Origin: Lysobacterales bacterium
Lineage (GTDB): Bacteria > Pseudomonadota > Gammaproteobacteria > Xanthomonadales > Ahniellaceae
DNA length: 64,000 nucleotides
NCBI GenBank assembly: GCA_016703225.1
Contig: JADJCM010000003.1
Span: forward strand, 558,001 to 622,000
Reading direction: 5' to 3'
Below the pieces are notes generated by a model. That model made no database searches. It had not been told where the DNA came from and saw nothing but the letters and a program-made list of their open reading frames with translations. The stretch's first letter is position 1. Each line of letters starts with the position of its first letter. Made by a program: the position numbers and the translations under genes. Shown here in pieces: positions 1-11,232 of this stretch.

Positions 1-2738
<2,738 letters not shown>

Positions 2739-2747
2739 GGAGGCCCC

Positions 2748-3587
2748 ATGGACGCAAACACCCTGCGCATCATCCTCGCCATCGTCGGTGCGCTCATCCT
2801 GGGTCTGATCTACTGGAACGGACGGCGGTCGGCGCCACCGCAGGGTCGGCGCATGCCAGCCAAGCAGGGAGGCGAACGCGCCGAGCCGCAGATCGGTGAC
2901 CTGCGCGCAGTCGCAAGGCCGGATCTCGATCCCGAACTGGCCGCCGAGCTGGCGCGTCTTGGACGCGAGATCCAGGGCGAAGGCGCCGAGTCGGAAGTGG
3001 CAAGGGGCGCGGCGCCGATGCGCGACGAACCCGAGCCGCAACAGGCTGAGTTGCAGATCGACGTGCCGCCATCCGTGTCCCCGGCCGTGCCGCCGGTGCT
3101 GGCCCATGTCGAATCCAACGACGGCGCTCGCTCGCTCGACAAGAGCGATCGCATCGTGACCGTGTACGTGGCAGCGCCGGAAGGCCATGCCTTCGCCGGT
3201 AGCGACATCATCGTCGCCGCCGAGAAGACCGGATTGCGCTACGGCCATCTCGGCATCTTCCACCGCATGCCGGCCACGACTTCGGAGTACGGCGCGGTAT
3301 TCAGCGTCGCCAACATGGTTCGGCCGGGTCGCTTTGACATGGCACAGATTCAGTCGCTGCGTACGCCCGGGTTGTCGCTGTTCATGGTGCTGCCGAATGC
3401 GCAGTCCGCGCTCGATGCCTGGGACGCGATGTTGCCGACTGCGCAGCGCCTCGCCGAGCTGTTGGGCGGGCAGGTGCTCGACGAGGAGCGCAATGCGCTC
3501 GGCCGCCAGCGCATCCAGCACCTGCGCGACGAGCTGCGTGCCTACGACCGCGCGCAGGAAAAGAACACCATCCGCAAGACTTGGTGA
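2748..3587 (+). CDS. zipA: Cell division protein ZipA
   Basis: ZipA anchors FtsZ protofilaments to the inner membrane and is needed for septum assembly in gammaproteobacteria. The 279-residue protein has the family layout: a short periplasmic N-terminus, one membrane helix at about residues 6-22, a basic stretch (NGRRS), a Pro/Glu/Gln-rich linker to about residue 130, and a C-terminal globular FtsZ-binding domain (about 140-270) starting around IVTVYVAAPEGHAFAG. The ATG follows a good Shine-Dalgarno (GGGAGG, about 2738-2743). Its place between smc and ligA is the common gammaproteobacterial order. No anomaly seen. Confidence 0.92.
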   Translation: MDANTLRIILAIVGALILGLIYWNGRRSAPPQGRRMPAKQGGERAEPQIGDLRAVARPDLDPELAAELARLGREIQGEGAESEVARGAAPMRDEPEPQQAELQIDVPPSVSPAVPPVLAHVESNDGARSLDKSDRIVTVYVAAPEGHAFAGSDIIVAAEKTGLRYGHLGIFHRMPATTSEYGAVFSVANMVRPGRFDMAQIQSLRTPGLSLFMVLPNAQSALDAWDAMLPTAQRLAELLGGQVLDEERNALGRQRIQHLRDELRAYDRAQEKNTIRKTW

Positions 3588-3591
3588 TCGC

Positions 3592-5673
3592 GTGAGCCGC
3601 GCCGCTCCCCATGCCGAGGCCGCGCAGCGCGTCGCGCAATTGCGCAGCGAGATCGCGGCCCACAATCATCGCTACCACGTGCTCGACGCGCCGACGATTT
3701 CCGATAGCGCCTTCGATGCCTTGCTGCGTGAATTGCAGGCGCTGGAAGCCGCGCATCTCGATCTGGTCAGTGCGGACTCGCCGACCCAGCGCGTCGGCGC
3801 CGTCGTCGCGGGCGGCTTCGCCGAAGTGCGTCACGACGTGCCGATGCTGAGTCTCGGCAATGCCTTCAGCGACGAGGATGCACAGGACTTCTTTCGCCGC
3901 ATCGCCGACAAGCTCGGCCGCGAGGACATCGCGTTCTCGGTCGAACCCAAGATCGATGGGCTGGCGATCAGCCTGCGCTACGTCGACGGTGTGCTTGCCC
4001 GCGCCGCGACCCGCGGCGATGGCAGTACCGGCGAAGACGTGACCCACAGCGTGCGCACGATTCCGTCGGTGCCCTTGCGCCTGTTCGGAGCCGACTGGCC
4101 GCGCGTGCTGGAGGTGCGCGGCGAGGTGTACATGCCGCGCGCCGCGTTCGAAGCATTCAACCAGCGCGCCCGCGAACGTGGTGAGCGCACGCTCGCCAAT
4201 CCGCGCAATGCCGCGGCGGGGTCGGTGCGACAACTCGATCCGAAAGTGGCTGCTTCGCGCCCGCTCGCATTTTTCGCGTACGCGCTGGGCAAGATCGAGC
4301 CAGAGGCCGACTGGGCGGCACACACGGCGATGCTCGCAGACTTCCGCCGCTACGGATTGCCAGTGTGTCCGCAGGCCGATCGCGCCGTCGGGCTCGATGG
4401 CCTGCTGGCGTACTACCGGCGCATTGGCGAGCAACGCGACCACTTGCCGTATGACATCGACGGTGTGGTGTACAAGGTCGACGACATCGCGGCGCAGCGC
4501 GAACTTGGCTTCGTCTCACGTGCCCCGCGCTGGGCGATCGCGCACAAGTTCCCGGCGCGCGAGGAACAAACCGTGGTCGAGGCGATCGACGTGCAGGTGG
4601 GCCGCACCGGCGCCATCACGCCGGTCGCGCGCTTGCGTCCGGTCCAGGTTGCCGGCGTGGTCGTGACCAATGCCACCCTGCACAACGAAAACGAAGTACG
4701 CCGCAAGGACGTGCGTGTCGGCGACACCGTGATCGCGCGCCGCGCCGGCGACGTGATCCCGGAAGTGGTGGCGGTGGTGCTGGATTCGCGTCCGGCTGAC
4801 GCCATGCCGTTCGAGATGCCGAATGCCTGTCCCGAGTGCGGCTCGCAGCTCGCGCGCGAAGGCGACGAGGCGGTGCTGCGTTGCACTGGCACCGGTGTCT
4901 GCCCGGCGCAGCGCAAGGAATCGATCCGCCATTTCGCGTCACGACGGGCGATGGACATCGAAGGCCTGGGCGACGCCTGGATCGAGAACCTGGTTGATCT
5001 CGGCTACGTGCATCATGTCGCCGACCTGTATGCGCTGACGCTCGAGCAACTGCTGGAGATGAAGCGTCGCGCCGATGAGCGCGATGGCGTGGTGCCGGAG
5101 ACCGTGAAGAAGGGCAAGGTCGCGAGCCGCTGGGCCGAAAACCTGTTGGCGGCGATCGACGCCAGCCGTAAGACCAGTTTGCCTCGCCTGTTGTTCGCAC
5201 TCGGCATCCGCGACGTCGGTGAGTCGACTGCGAAGACCCTGGCGCGGCATTTCGGTGCACTCGATCGGATCGCATCTGCAAGCGAGGCGGACCTGATGAG
5301 CGCGCCCGATGTCGGACCCGTGGTGGCCTCGCGCATCGCGGCGTTCTTTGCGGCTCCGCATCAGCGCGAAGTGATCGCGCTGCTGCGCGTGCGCGGCGTG
5401 CAGTGGGACGAGGGCGAGCCGCTGGCCGCAGCCGGGCCCTTGCTCGGCAAGACCATCGTGCTCACCGGCAGCCTGAACGCGCTGACGCGAGACGAAGCCA
5501 AGGGACGCCTGGAAGCCCTGGGCGCCAAGGTCTCGGGCAGCGTGTCGGCGAAGACCAGTTTCGTCGTCGCAGGCAGCGAAGCCGGCAGCAAGCTCGACAA
5601 GGCACAGGCGCTCGGCATCGCGGTGCTCGACGAAGACGCGCTGCTGGCCTTGCTGGCCGAGCACGGCGCCTGA
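3592..5673 (+). CDS. ligA: NAD-dependent DNA ligase LigA
   Basis: LigA seals nicks between Okazaki fragments using NAD+ as adenylate donor. I start it at the GTG at 3592, 4 bases after the zipA stop; this gives 693 residues, close to the family length. The frame is open further upstream inside zipA, but the homologous N-terminus (AAQRVAQLRSEI, the NMN-binding Ia domain) begins right after this GTG. Seen: the nucleotidyl-lysine motif EPKIDG with Lys at about residue 120, an OB-fold region, a four-cysteine zinc finger (CPECG then CTGTGVCP, from about residue 412), helix-hairpin-helix repeats (about 515-600), and a C-terminal BRCT domain from LLGKTIVLTGSL to the end. Confidence 0.95.
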   Translation: MSRAAPHAEAAQRVAQLRSEIAAHNHRYHVLDAPTISDSAFDALLRELQALEAAHLDLVSADSPTQRVGAVVAGGFAEVRHDVPMLSLGNAFSDEDAQDFFRRIADKLGREDIAFSVEPKIDGLAISLRYVDGVLARAATRGDGSTGEDVTHSVRTIPSVPLRLFGADWPRVLEVRGEVYMPRAAFEAFNQRARERGERTLANPRNAAAGSVRQLDPKVAASRPLAFFAYALGKIEPEADWAAHTAMLADFRRYGLPVCPQADRAVGLDGLLAYYRRIGEQRDHLPYDIDGVVYKVDDIAAQRELGFVSRAPRWAIAHKFPAREEQTVVEAIDVQVGRTGAITPVARLRPVQVAGVVVTNATLHNENEVRRKDVRVGDTVIARRAGDVIPEVVAVVLDSRPADAMPFEMPNACPECGSQLAREGDEAVLRCTGTGVCPAQRKESIRHFASRRAMDIEGLGDAWIENLVDLGYVHHVADLYALTLEQLLEMKRRADERDGVVPETVKKGKVASRWAENLLAAIDASRKTSLPRLLFALGIRDVGESTAKTLARHFGALDRIASASEADLMSAPDVGPVVASRIAAFFAAPHQREVIALLRVRGVQWDEGEPLAAAGPLLGKTIVLTGSLNALTRDEAKGRLEALGAKVSGSVSAKTSFVVAGSEAGSKLDKAQALGIAVLDEDALLALLAEHGA

Positions 5674-5676
5674 GCC

Positions 5677-6637
5677 ATGCACGCCGATCGCCTGCGGGCG
5701 CTGCATCTGCGCGCCGAGTTGTACGCGACGCTGCGCGCATTTTTTGCCGAGCGCGGCGTGCTGGAAGTGGAGACGCCGATCCTCTCTGCCGCCGGCAACA
5801 CCGATCCGAACATCGAGAGCTTCCGCACCACGTTCGCTGGGCATGTCGAAGCCGGCGCGGCGCGGCGCTGGTTGCGGACTTCGCCCGAGTTTCCGCTGAA
5901 GCGACTGCTGGCCGAGGGCGTTGGCGACTGCTACGAACTCGGGCGGGTGTTCCGCAATGGCGAGGCCGGACGCACGCACAATCCCGAGTTCACGATGCTG
6001 GAGTGGTACCGCGTTGGCATCGACCACCGCGCGCTGGCCAGCGAAGTGCTGGATCTGGTCGCGATGGCGATGGCCATGGTCGGGCGCAGCGTGGAACGGC
6101 GCACGATCTGCTACCGCGACTGGTTTCGCGCCGAGATCGACCTCGACCCGTTCCTCGCCTCGAACACGGAGTTGCAACAGGCACTCGGCAACGTGCGCAT
6201 CGATGGCCAAGGACCTGGTGCGTGACGACTGGCTCGACCTGCTGGTCACGCACCAACTGCAGCCGCGGATGGATGCCGACGCGGCACTGGTCGTGCACGA
6301 CTTCCCGGCATCGCAGTGCGCGCTGGCGCGGGTGGTTGAGCGCGGCGACGTGCTGGTCGCCGAGCGCTTCGAGTGCTACCTCGGTCGGCGCGAGCTGGCG
6401 AACGGCTATCACGAGCTCAACGACGCCCGCGAGCAGCGGCGGCGCTTCGGGGCTGATCTCGCGGTGCGACGTGCTCGCGGCCAGCCTGAAGTCGCGATTG
6501 ACCTGCGTCTGATCGCGGCGCTGCCGCAGTTGCCGGACTGCGCCGGCGTGGCGCTCGGCATCGAGCGGCTGCTGCAGGCGATGCTCGGCGCGGATGACCT
6601 GGGCGACGTGCTCGCCTATGCTTTCGCCAACGCATGA
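5677..6637 (+). CDS. epmA: EF-P beta-lysylation enzyme EpmA (lysyl-tRNA synthetase-like), split by a one-base frame break
   Basis: EpmA (GenX/PoxA/YjeA) is a truncated class II lysyl-tRNA synthetase that attaches beta-lysine to elongation factor P. The first frame (5677 to about 6205) carries motif 1 (VETPILS) and motif 2 (RVFRNGEAGRTHNPEF). It then ends at a stop at 6223-6225, while the continuation (KDLVRDDWLDLLVTHQ and motif 3, GVALGIERLLQAM) is in the next frame to 6637. The shift is +1 (one extra base or two missing) near CGATGGCCAAGGACC, about 6200-6215. The two halves join into a normal-length, fully conserved protein, so I favour a sequencing indel over a real pseudogene. It begins 3 bases after the ligA stop. 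Confidence 0.85.
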
Positions 6638-6650
6638 AGGATCGGGACGC

Positions 6651-7991
6651 ATGAGCGGCAAGCACTGGTTCGGTACCGACGGCATTCGCGGTCAGGTTGG
6701 CGTGACCCCGATCACCGCGGAGTTCGCGTTGCGGCTCGGTCATGCCGCCGGGCGCGTGCTGGCGAAATCCGAGGGTGGCGTGGTCGTGATCGGCAAAGAC
6801 ACGCGCCGGTCCGGCTACATGCTGGAATCGGCGCTGGAAGCGGGGCTGATTTCCGCCGGCGCCGATGTCCGCCTGCTCGGGCCGATGCCGACGCCCGGCG
6901 TGGCGCATCTCACCCAGACCATTGGCGCTTGTGCCGGCGTGGTCATCAGTGCCTCGCACAATCCGCATCACGACAACGGCTTCAAGTTTTTTTCCGGGCG
7001 CGGCGAGAAACTCGGCGACGACGTCGAACATGCGATCGAGGCGGCGCTCGCGATGGAGATGCAGACAGTGGCGCCGGAACGACTCGGGCGTGCCGTACGC
7101 ATGAACGATGCCGACGAGCGCTATCTCGGGTTCGTTGCCGCCTCGGTGCCGCCGCGGTTCCGGCTCGATGGCCTGCGCCTGGTGCTCGATTGTGCCCACG
7201 GCGCAACCTACAAGCTGGCACCACGGCTGTTCTCGAAACTCGGCGCTGCAGTCACCGCAATCGGCATCAGTCCGGACGGGCTCAACATCAATCGCGGCGT
7301 TGGTTCGACCGAGCCGGCGGCGCTGCAGGCCGAGGTGCGGGCGCAGCGCGCTGATCTCGGCATCGCCTTCGATGGCGATGGCGACCGCGTGTTGCTGGTC
7401 GATGGTGACGGCGAAATCCTCGATGGCGACGACCTGCTGCACATCCTCGCCGTGGAGTGGCAGCGCAGCGGGCGGCTGCGTGGGCCGGTGGTTGGCACGC
7501 TGATGACGAACATGGCGCTGGAACTGAAGCTGGCCACGCACGAGATCGGATTCGCGCGCGCCAACGTCGGCGACCGTCATGTGCATCAGCGCCTGCACGA
7601 GACCGGCGGCGTGCTCGGCGGCGAAGCCTCGGGCCATGTGCTCTGCCTTGATCGCGCCGGCACCGGCGACGCCATGATTGCGGCCCTGCTGGTGCTGGAG
7701 TCACTGGCCGCAAGCGGACGCCGCGCCGGCGACTGGCGACGTGCGATGCCGCGTTTTCCGCAGCAGACGGTGAACGTGCGCTACGGCGCCGGGGCGCGGC
7801 CGCTGGAACATGCTTTGGTCGTCGATGCACGCGCACGCGCAGAGGAATCGCTGGCCGGTCGCGGGCGGCTGGTGTTGCGCGCATCCGGGACGGAGCCGGT
7901 GATCCGCGTTACCGTCGAGGCCGACGATGTGGCGCTGGTCGAACGCATCGCGCAATCGCTGGCGGCGACGGTGCTGGCGGCCGCAGGCTGA
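6651..7991 (+). CDS. glmM: Phosphoglucosamine mutase GlmM
   Basis: GlmM interconverts glucosamine-6-phosphate and glucosamine-1-phosphate on the route to UDP-GlcNAc for peptidoglycan and LPS. The protein from the ATG at 6651 is 446 residues, the family length; an upstream extension in the same frame overlaps epmA and is not conserved. Visible motifs are the substrate entry GTDGIRG (residues 8-14), the phosphoserine loop VVISASHNP with the catalytic Ser at 102, the Mg-binding loop FDGDGDR, the sugar-binding GEASGH, and the phosphate-binding RASGTEPVIRV near the C-terminus. It lies 13 bases after epmA on the same strand. Confidence 0.95.
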   Translation: MSGKHWFGTDGIRGQVGVTPITAEFALRLGHAAGRVLAKSEGGVVVIGKDTRRSGYMLESALEAGLISAGADVRLLGPMPTPGVAHLTQTIGACAGVVISASHNPHHDNGFKFFSGRGEKLGDDVEHAIEAALAMEMQTVAPERLGRAVRMNDADERYLGFVAASVPPRFRLDGLRLVLDCAHGATYKLAPRLFSKLGAAVTAIGISPDGLNINRGVGSTEPAALQAEVRAQRADLGIAFDGDGDRVLLVDGDGEILDGDDLLHILAVEWQRSGRLRGPVVGTLMTNMALELKLATHEIGFARANVGDRHVHQRLHETGGVLGGEASGHVLCLDRAGTGDAMIAALLVLESLAASGRRAGDWRRAMPRFPQQTVNVRYGAGARPLEHALVVDARARAEESLAGRGRLVLRASGTEPVIRVTVEADDVALVERIAQSLAATVLAAAG

Positions 7992-8004
7992 TCTGGGCAG
8001 GTTC

Positions 8005-8823
8005 CTAGTCGAACTCGCGAAACTGCCGGGAGCGGCGTCCGACCAGGCGCAGCGCCATCTGGTCAGGCAGATGCTTGGCGACGAATTTGAGCCACCGGTT
8101 CATGCGTCCGGGCACGCACAGCACCTGGTCGCGATCGAGCGCGGCCAGTGACTCTTCGACCACGGCTTGCGCGCTCATCCAGTAACGCGGAGACAGCCGG
8201 CTGACCAGGGCGCGAGCGCCGGTCACGTCATGGAACTCGGAGTGGGTGAATCCCGGGCACAGCGCCTGCACGCGAATGCCGCAGTCGCGGTTTTCCAGTG
8301 CCAGCGATTGCGAGAAGCGCACCAGCAGCGCCTTGGCGCCGCCATACAGCGTGCTGCCGGCCGATCCCGGCACCAGCCCGGCGAGCGATGCGACGTTGAG
8401 GATTGCGCCGCAGCGACGCTCGCGCATGCCGGGCAGCAGGCGATGCACCAGTTCCGCCGGTGCCTCGACCATCACCTTGAGGAAGCGCGACTGCGTCGGC
8501 CAGTCACTGCGATGGTAGCCACCGGGCACGCCGAAGCCGGCGTTGTTCACCAGCACATCAATCGCCAGCGCCCGTGCCTGCAATTCGCTGCAGATGGCGG
8601 CGACGGCGTCGGCCTCGGCCAGATCCGCGGCGATGCAGACGACATCGACGCCATGGCGATCGCGCAGGTTCGTCGCCAAGGCAGCGAGCCGGTCCAGACG
8701 CCGCGCGGTCAACACCAGCGCACAGCCGCGCGCGGCAAGTATTTCGGCGAAGGCCTGGCCGATGCCGGCGGAAGCGCCGGTTACCAGGGCGCGGCGGCCG
8801 CGCCATTCGAATGCACTGGACAT
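8005..8823 (-). CDS. SDR-family NAD(P)-dependent oxidoreductase
   Basis: This is a 272-residue classical short-chain dehydrogenase/reductase. It has the Rossmann glycine motif TGASAGIG at residues 15-22, NNAG at 93-96, and the catalytic triad Ser146, Tyr160 and Lys164 in YGGAK. I start at the ATG at 8823; a TTG four codons upstream is in frame but has no better support. The C-terminal region (PGRMNRWLKFVAKHLPD) resembles DltE/YqjQ-like membrane-associated SDRs, but the substrate cannot be read from sequence. The gene faces away from tpiA across 67 bases and runs toward glmM, so it is an independent transcription unit inserted in an otherwise conserved order. Confidence 0.85.
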   Translation of the reverse strand: MSSAFEWRGRRALVTGASAGIGQAFAEILAARGCALVLTARRLDRLAALATNLRDRHGVDVVCIAADLAEADAVAAICSELQARALAIDVLVNNAGFGVPGGYHRSDWPTQSRFLKVMVEAPAELVHRLLPGMRERRCGAILNVASLAGLVPGSAGSTLYGGAKALLVRFSQSLALENRDCGIRVQALCPGFTHSEFHDVTGARALVSRLSPRYWMSAQAVVEESLAALDRDQVLCVPGRMNRWLKFVAKHLPDQMALRLVGRRSRQFREFD

Positions 8824-8835
8824 GAGCGAGATCAA

Positions 8836-8863
8836 TTGCCGGGGGAGGGCGCAAGACTATCCT
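8836..8863 (+). promoter_or_regulatory. Candidate sigma70 promoter for tpiA-secG with GC-rich discriminator
   Basis: TTGCCG at 8836-8841, a 16-base spacer, and TATCCT at 8858-8863, followed directly by GCGCGCC. It lies 27 bases upstream of the tpiA ATG in the divergent gap with the SDR gene. The -10/GCGCG arrangement recurs at four other promoters in this window. Confidence 0.5.
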
Positions 8864-8890
8864 GCGCGCCCCTGCAACGGAGCCTCGGCC

Positions 8891-9637
8891 ATGCGTCGCC
8901 CCCTGATCGCCGGCAACTGGAAGATGCACGGGTCGTTCGCGATGGTGCGCGATCTGCTGAGCACGATTGAGGCCGCCGGTCCGTTTCCCGGTGTAGAGGT
9001 CGCAGTGATGCCGCCCTATCCCTACCTGCCGCCGGCACTCGCAGTGGCGACCACCATCGCCGTCGGCGCCCAGGACGCGAGCGCGCATGCCGCGGGCGCG
9101 TTCACCGGAGAAGTTTCGGCGACGATGCTCAAGGAATGCGGCTGCCGCTACGTGATCCTCGGGCACTCCGAGCGACGCCAGTACCATGCCGAGAGCGATG
9201 CCTTGGTTGCGGCGAAGTTTCTCGCAGTGCAGGCGGCTGGGCTGACGCCGGTACTTTGTGTCGGCGAATCGCTGGCGCAACGCGACGCCGGCGAAACCGA
9301 TGGGGTGGTGGGTGCGCAGTTGCGCGCGGTACTCGCAGCCGCGGGAGCCGATGCGTTCGCGAACGCCGTGCTCGCCTACGAACCGGTGTGGGCGATCGGC
9401 ACCGGCCGTACCGCCACGCCGGAGCAGGCCCAGGCCGTGCACGCGCTGTTGCGTGGCATCGTCGCCGCGAGTTCTGCTAGCATCGCCGGCTCGCTGCGCA
9501 TTCTGTATGGCGGCAGTGTCAAGCCCGGCAACGCGGCGACACTGTTCGGGCAAACGGACATCGACGGCGGACTGATCGGCGGAGCGTCGCTGGTCGCCGA
9601 CGATTTCGTCGCGATCATCCGCGCCGCGGCCCACTGA
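8891..9637 (+). CDS. tpiA: Triose-phosphate isomerase
   Basis: TpiA interconverts dihydroxyacetone phosphate and glyceraldehyde-3-phosphate in glycolysis and gluconeogenesis. The 248-residue protein starts at the ATG at 8891. The catalytic residues are all visible: Asn9 and Lys11 in GNWKMH, the electrophile His92 in LGHSERR, the base Glu164 in YEPVWAIGTG, and the phosphate-binding loops LYGGSV and GGLIGGASL. An in-frame extension upstream crosses the divergent SDR gene and is rejected. secG follows after 19 bases, as in many proteobacteria, and the two probably share the GCGCG-type promoter. Confidence 0.97.
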   Translation: MRRPLIAGNWKMHGSFAMVRDLLSTIEAAGPFPGVEVAVMPPYPYLPPALAVATTIAVGAQDASAHAAGAFTGEVSATMLKECGCRYVILGHSERRQYHAESDALVAAKFLAVQAAGLTPVLCVGESLAQRDAGETDGVVGAQLRAVLAAAGADAFANAVLAYEPVWAIGTGRTATPEQAQAVHALLRGIVAASSASIAGSLRILYGGSVKPGNAATLFGQTDIDGGLIGGASLVADDFVAIIRAAAH

Positions 9638-9656
9638 ACCCTTCCTGGAAATCGAA

Positions 9657-10136
9657 ATGAGCTTTGAACTCGGTCTCAAGATCCTGCTGGCGCTGTATGT
9701 CGTCGTCGCGCTGGCGATGATCGGCCTGATCCTGCTGCAGCGCGGCCAAGGCGCGCAGGCGGGTTCCGGTTTCGGCAGCGGCGCCTCGGCCACGGTATTC
9801 GGCTCGCGCGGATCAGCCAACTTCCTCAGCATTTCGACGAAGTGGCTGGCGGTGCTGTTCTTCGCACTGAGCATCGGCATGGGCGTCTACATCAGCCGCA
9901 ATTCCAAGGCCGTGCCGGGTGCGGCCGATTTGGGCGTGATGGGCCAGACCGAAGCACCCGCCGGCGATGCCAAGGCGCCCGTCACGGGTTCCCCCGAAGT
10001 GCCGGTGGCACCGGCCGCGGCAAGCGATGTGCCCACCGCCGCAGCCGATGCCAGCGTGCCCGCAGCGAGCGCCGATGTGGAAGTGCCAAAAGCGGAAGTG
10101 GAAGGCGAAACCAAGCCGGTGGAGTCTTCTAACTGA
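9657..10136 (+). CDS. secG: Preprotein translocase subunit SecG
   Basis: SecG is the small inner-membrane partner of SecYE that aids SecA-driven protein export. The first about 80 residues are the conserved domain: helix 1 (about 5-23), the loop QRGQGAQAGSGFGSGAS that marks the family, and helix 2 (about 60-78). The remaining about 80 residues form a low-complexity tail rich in Ala, Val, Pro, Glu and Asp, which makes the protein 159 residues long against about 110 in E. coli. The ATG overlaps a reasonable SD (TGGAAA). It lies between tpiA and tRNA-Leu, as in E. coli and Xanthomonas. Confidence 0.93.
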   Translation: MSFELGLKILLALYVVVALAMIGLILLQRGQGAQAGSGFGSGASATVFGSRGSANFLSISTKWLAVLFFALSIGMGVYISRNSKAVPGAADLGVMGQTEAPAGDAKAPVTGSPEVPVAPAAASDVPTAAADASVPAASADVEVPKAEVEGETKPVESSN

Positions 10137-10164
10137 GGTCTCCGACCGGCTACAATGAACGAAT

Positions 10165-10249
10165 GCCCAGGTGGCGGAATTGGTAGACGCACTACCTTGA
10201 GGTGGTAGCGACGATAGTCGTGGGGGTTCGAGTCCCCCCTTGGGCACCA
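10165..10249 (+). tRNA. tRNA-Leu (anticodon GAG)
   Basis: An 85-base cloverleaf with acceptor stem GCCCAGG / CCTTGGGC (one G-U pair), D-arm GGCGGAATTGGTAGACGC, anticodon stem CTACC/GGTAG with loop TTGAGGT (anticodon GAG at 10199-10201), the long variable arm of class II tRNAs, T-loop GGTTCGAGTC, discriminator A and an encoded CCA. It reads CUC and CUU. secG-tRNA-Leu(GAG) is also the order in E. coli. A TACAAT at 10151-10156 could be a -10 box, but no clear -35 goes with it, so read-through from secG is equally likely. Confidence 0.97.
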
Positions 10250-10260
10250 GACCGAACAAG

Positions 10261-10283
10261 AAGCCGCATCGCGGCTTTTTTTT
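10261..10283 (+). terminator. Rho-independent terminator after tRNA-Leu
   Basis: Inverted repeat AGCCGC / GCGGCT around the loop ATC (10262-10276), followed by eight T (10276-10283). It lies 12 bases after the tRNA and 42 bases before nuoA, so it separates the tpiA-secG-tRNA unit from nuo or attenuates read-through into it. Confidence 0.8.
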
Positions 10284-10324
10284 CAGAAGCGCGAAGAACG
10301 AAGCAAACAAGAGCGGGACGACCC

Positions 10325-10684
10325 ATGGAACTGTCCGAATACCTGCCGGTGCTGCTGTTTCTCGGATTGGCGGCGGTCATCGCAGCGGCATTGCTCGCGA
10401 TCGGCACCATCATCGGCCCGAAACGTCCGGGCGCGGACAAGCACGCACCGTACGAGTGCGGATTCGTCGCCTTCGAGGACGCGCGCATGAAGTTCGATGT
10501 GCGCTACTACCTGATGGCGATCCTGTTCATCGTCTTCGATCTTGAAATCGCGTTCATTTTTCCGTGGGCCGTGGTGTTTCGCGACATCGGTCTGATCGGA
10601 CTCATCGAGATGGGCATGTTCCTGCTCCTGCTGGTGCTGGGCTTCGTCTACGTCTGGAAGAAAGGAGCCCTCGAATGGGAGTGA
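10325..10684 (+). CDS. nuoA: NADH-quinone oxidoreductase subunit A
   Basis: A membrane-arm subunit of complex I that helps form the quinone-site junction. The 119 residues show three hydrophobic helices (about 8-30, 60-80 and 90-112), the conserved loop KRPGADKHAPYECGF with its invariant Cys, and FDLEIAFIFPWA. The ATG at 10325 gives the family length; the frame is open upstream only through the tRNA and terminator. It is the first of fourteen consecutive nuo genes, and no strong promoter is visible between the terminator and this start. It overlaps nuoB by 10 bases. Confidence 0.95.
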   Translation: MELSEYLPVLLFLGLAAVIAAALLAIGTIIGPKRPGADKHAPYECGFVAFEDARMKFDVRYYLMAILFIVFDLEIAFIFPWAVVFRDIGLIGLIEMGMFLLLLVLGFVYVWKKGALEWE

Positions 10685-11223
10685 AAACCTCGTTCTTCCA
10701 CAATCCCGAGCCGATCGGGGAAGTGGACGACATCCTGCGCCCGGACGCATCGAACCCGCTGATCGAGCGCGGCTTCGCGGTGGCGTCGATGGATGCCTTG
10801 GTGAATTGGGCGCGTACCGGTTCGATGTGGCCGATGACCTTCGGGCTCGCCTGCTGCGCGGTCGAGATGATGCAGGCCGGTGCCTCGCGCCTCGACACCG
10901 ATCGCTACGGCGTGGTGTTTCGCCCGTCGCCGCGCCAGTCCGACGTGATGATCGTCGCCGGCACCCTGGTCAACAAGATGGCGCCGGCGTTGCGCCGCGT
11001 CTACGACCAGATGCCGGAACCAAAGTGGGTGATCTCGATGGGCTCGTGTGCCAACGGCGGCGGCTACTACCACTACTCGTATTCGGTGGTGCGCGGCTGC
11101 GACCGGGTGGTCCCGGTCGACATCTACATCCCCGGCTGCCCGCCGACGGCCGAAGCGCTGATCTGGGGCATTCTGCAGTTGCAGAAGAAGATCCGCAAAA
11201 CCAACACCATCATCGCGCGCTGA
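10675..11223 (+). CDS. nuoB: NADH-quinone oxidoreductase subunit B
   Basis: NuoB carries cluster N2, the last iron-sulfur centre before quinone. The protein is 182 residues from the ATG at 10675; a GTG at 10681 is an alternative. The four N2 ligands are visible: the tandem Cys60-Cys61 in GLACCAVEM, Cys125 in GSCANGGG, and Cys155 in IPGCPP. It overlaps the end of nuoA, which suggests translational coupling, and nuoC follows after 9 bases. Confidence 0.96.
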   Translation: MGVKTSFFHNPEPIGEVDDILRPDASNPLIERGFAVASMDALVNWARTGSMWPMTFGLACCAVEMMQAGASRLDTDRYGVVFRPSPRQSDVMIVAGTLVNKMAPALRRVYDQMPEPKWVISMGSCANGGGYYHYSYSVVRGCDRVVPVDIYIPGCPPTAEALIWGILQLQKKIRKTNTIIAR

Positions 11224-11232
11224 GGTGGATCC

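Noticed and set aside
3187..3591. A longer LigA starting inside zipA (828 residues)
   Set aside because: The added N-terminus is the shadow of zipA in another frame, and LigA homology starts just after the GTG at 3592.
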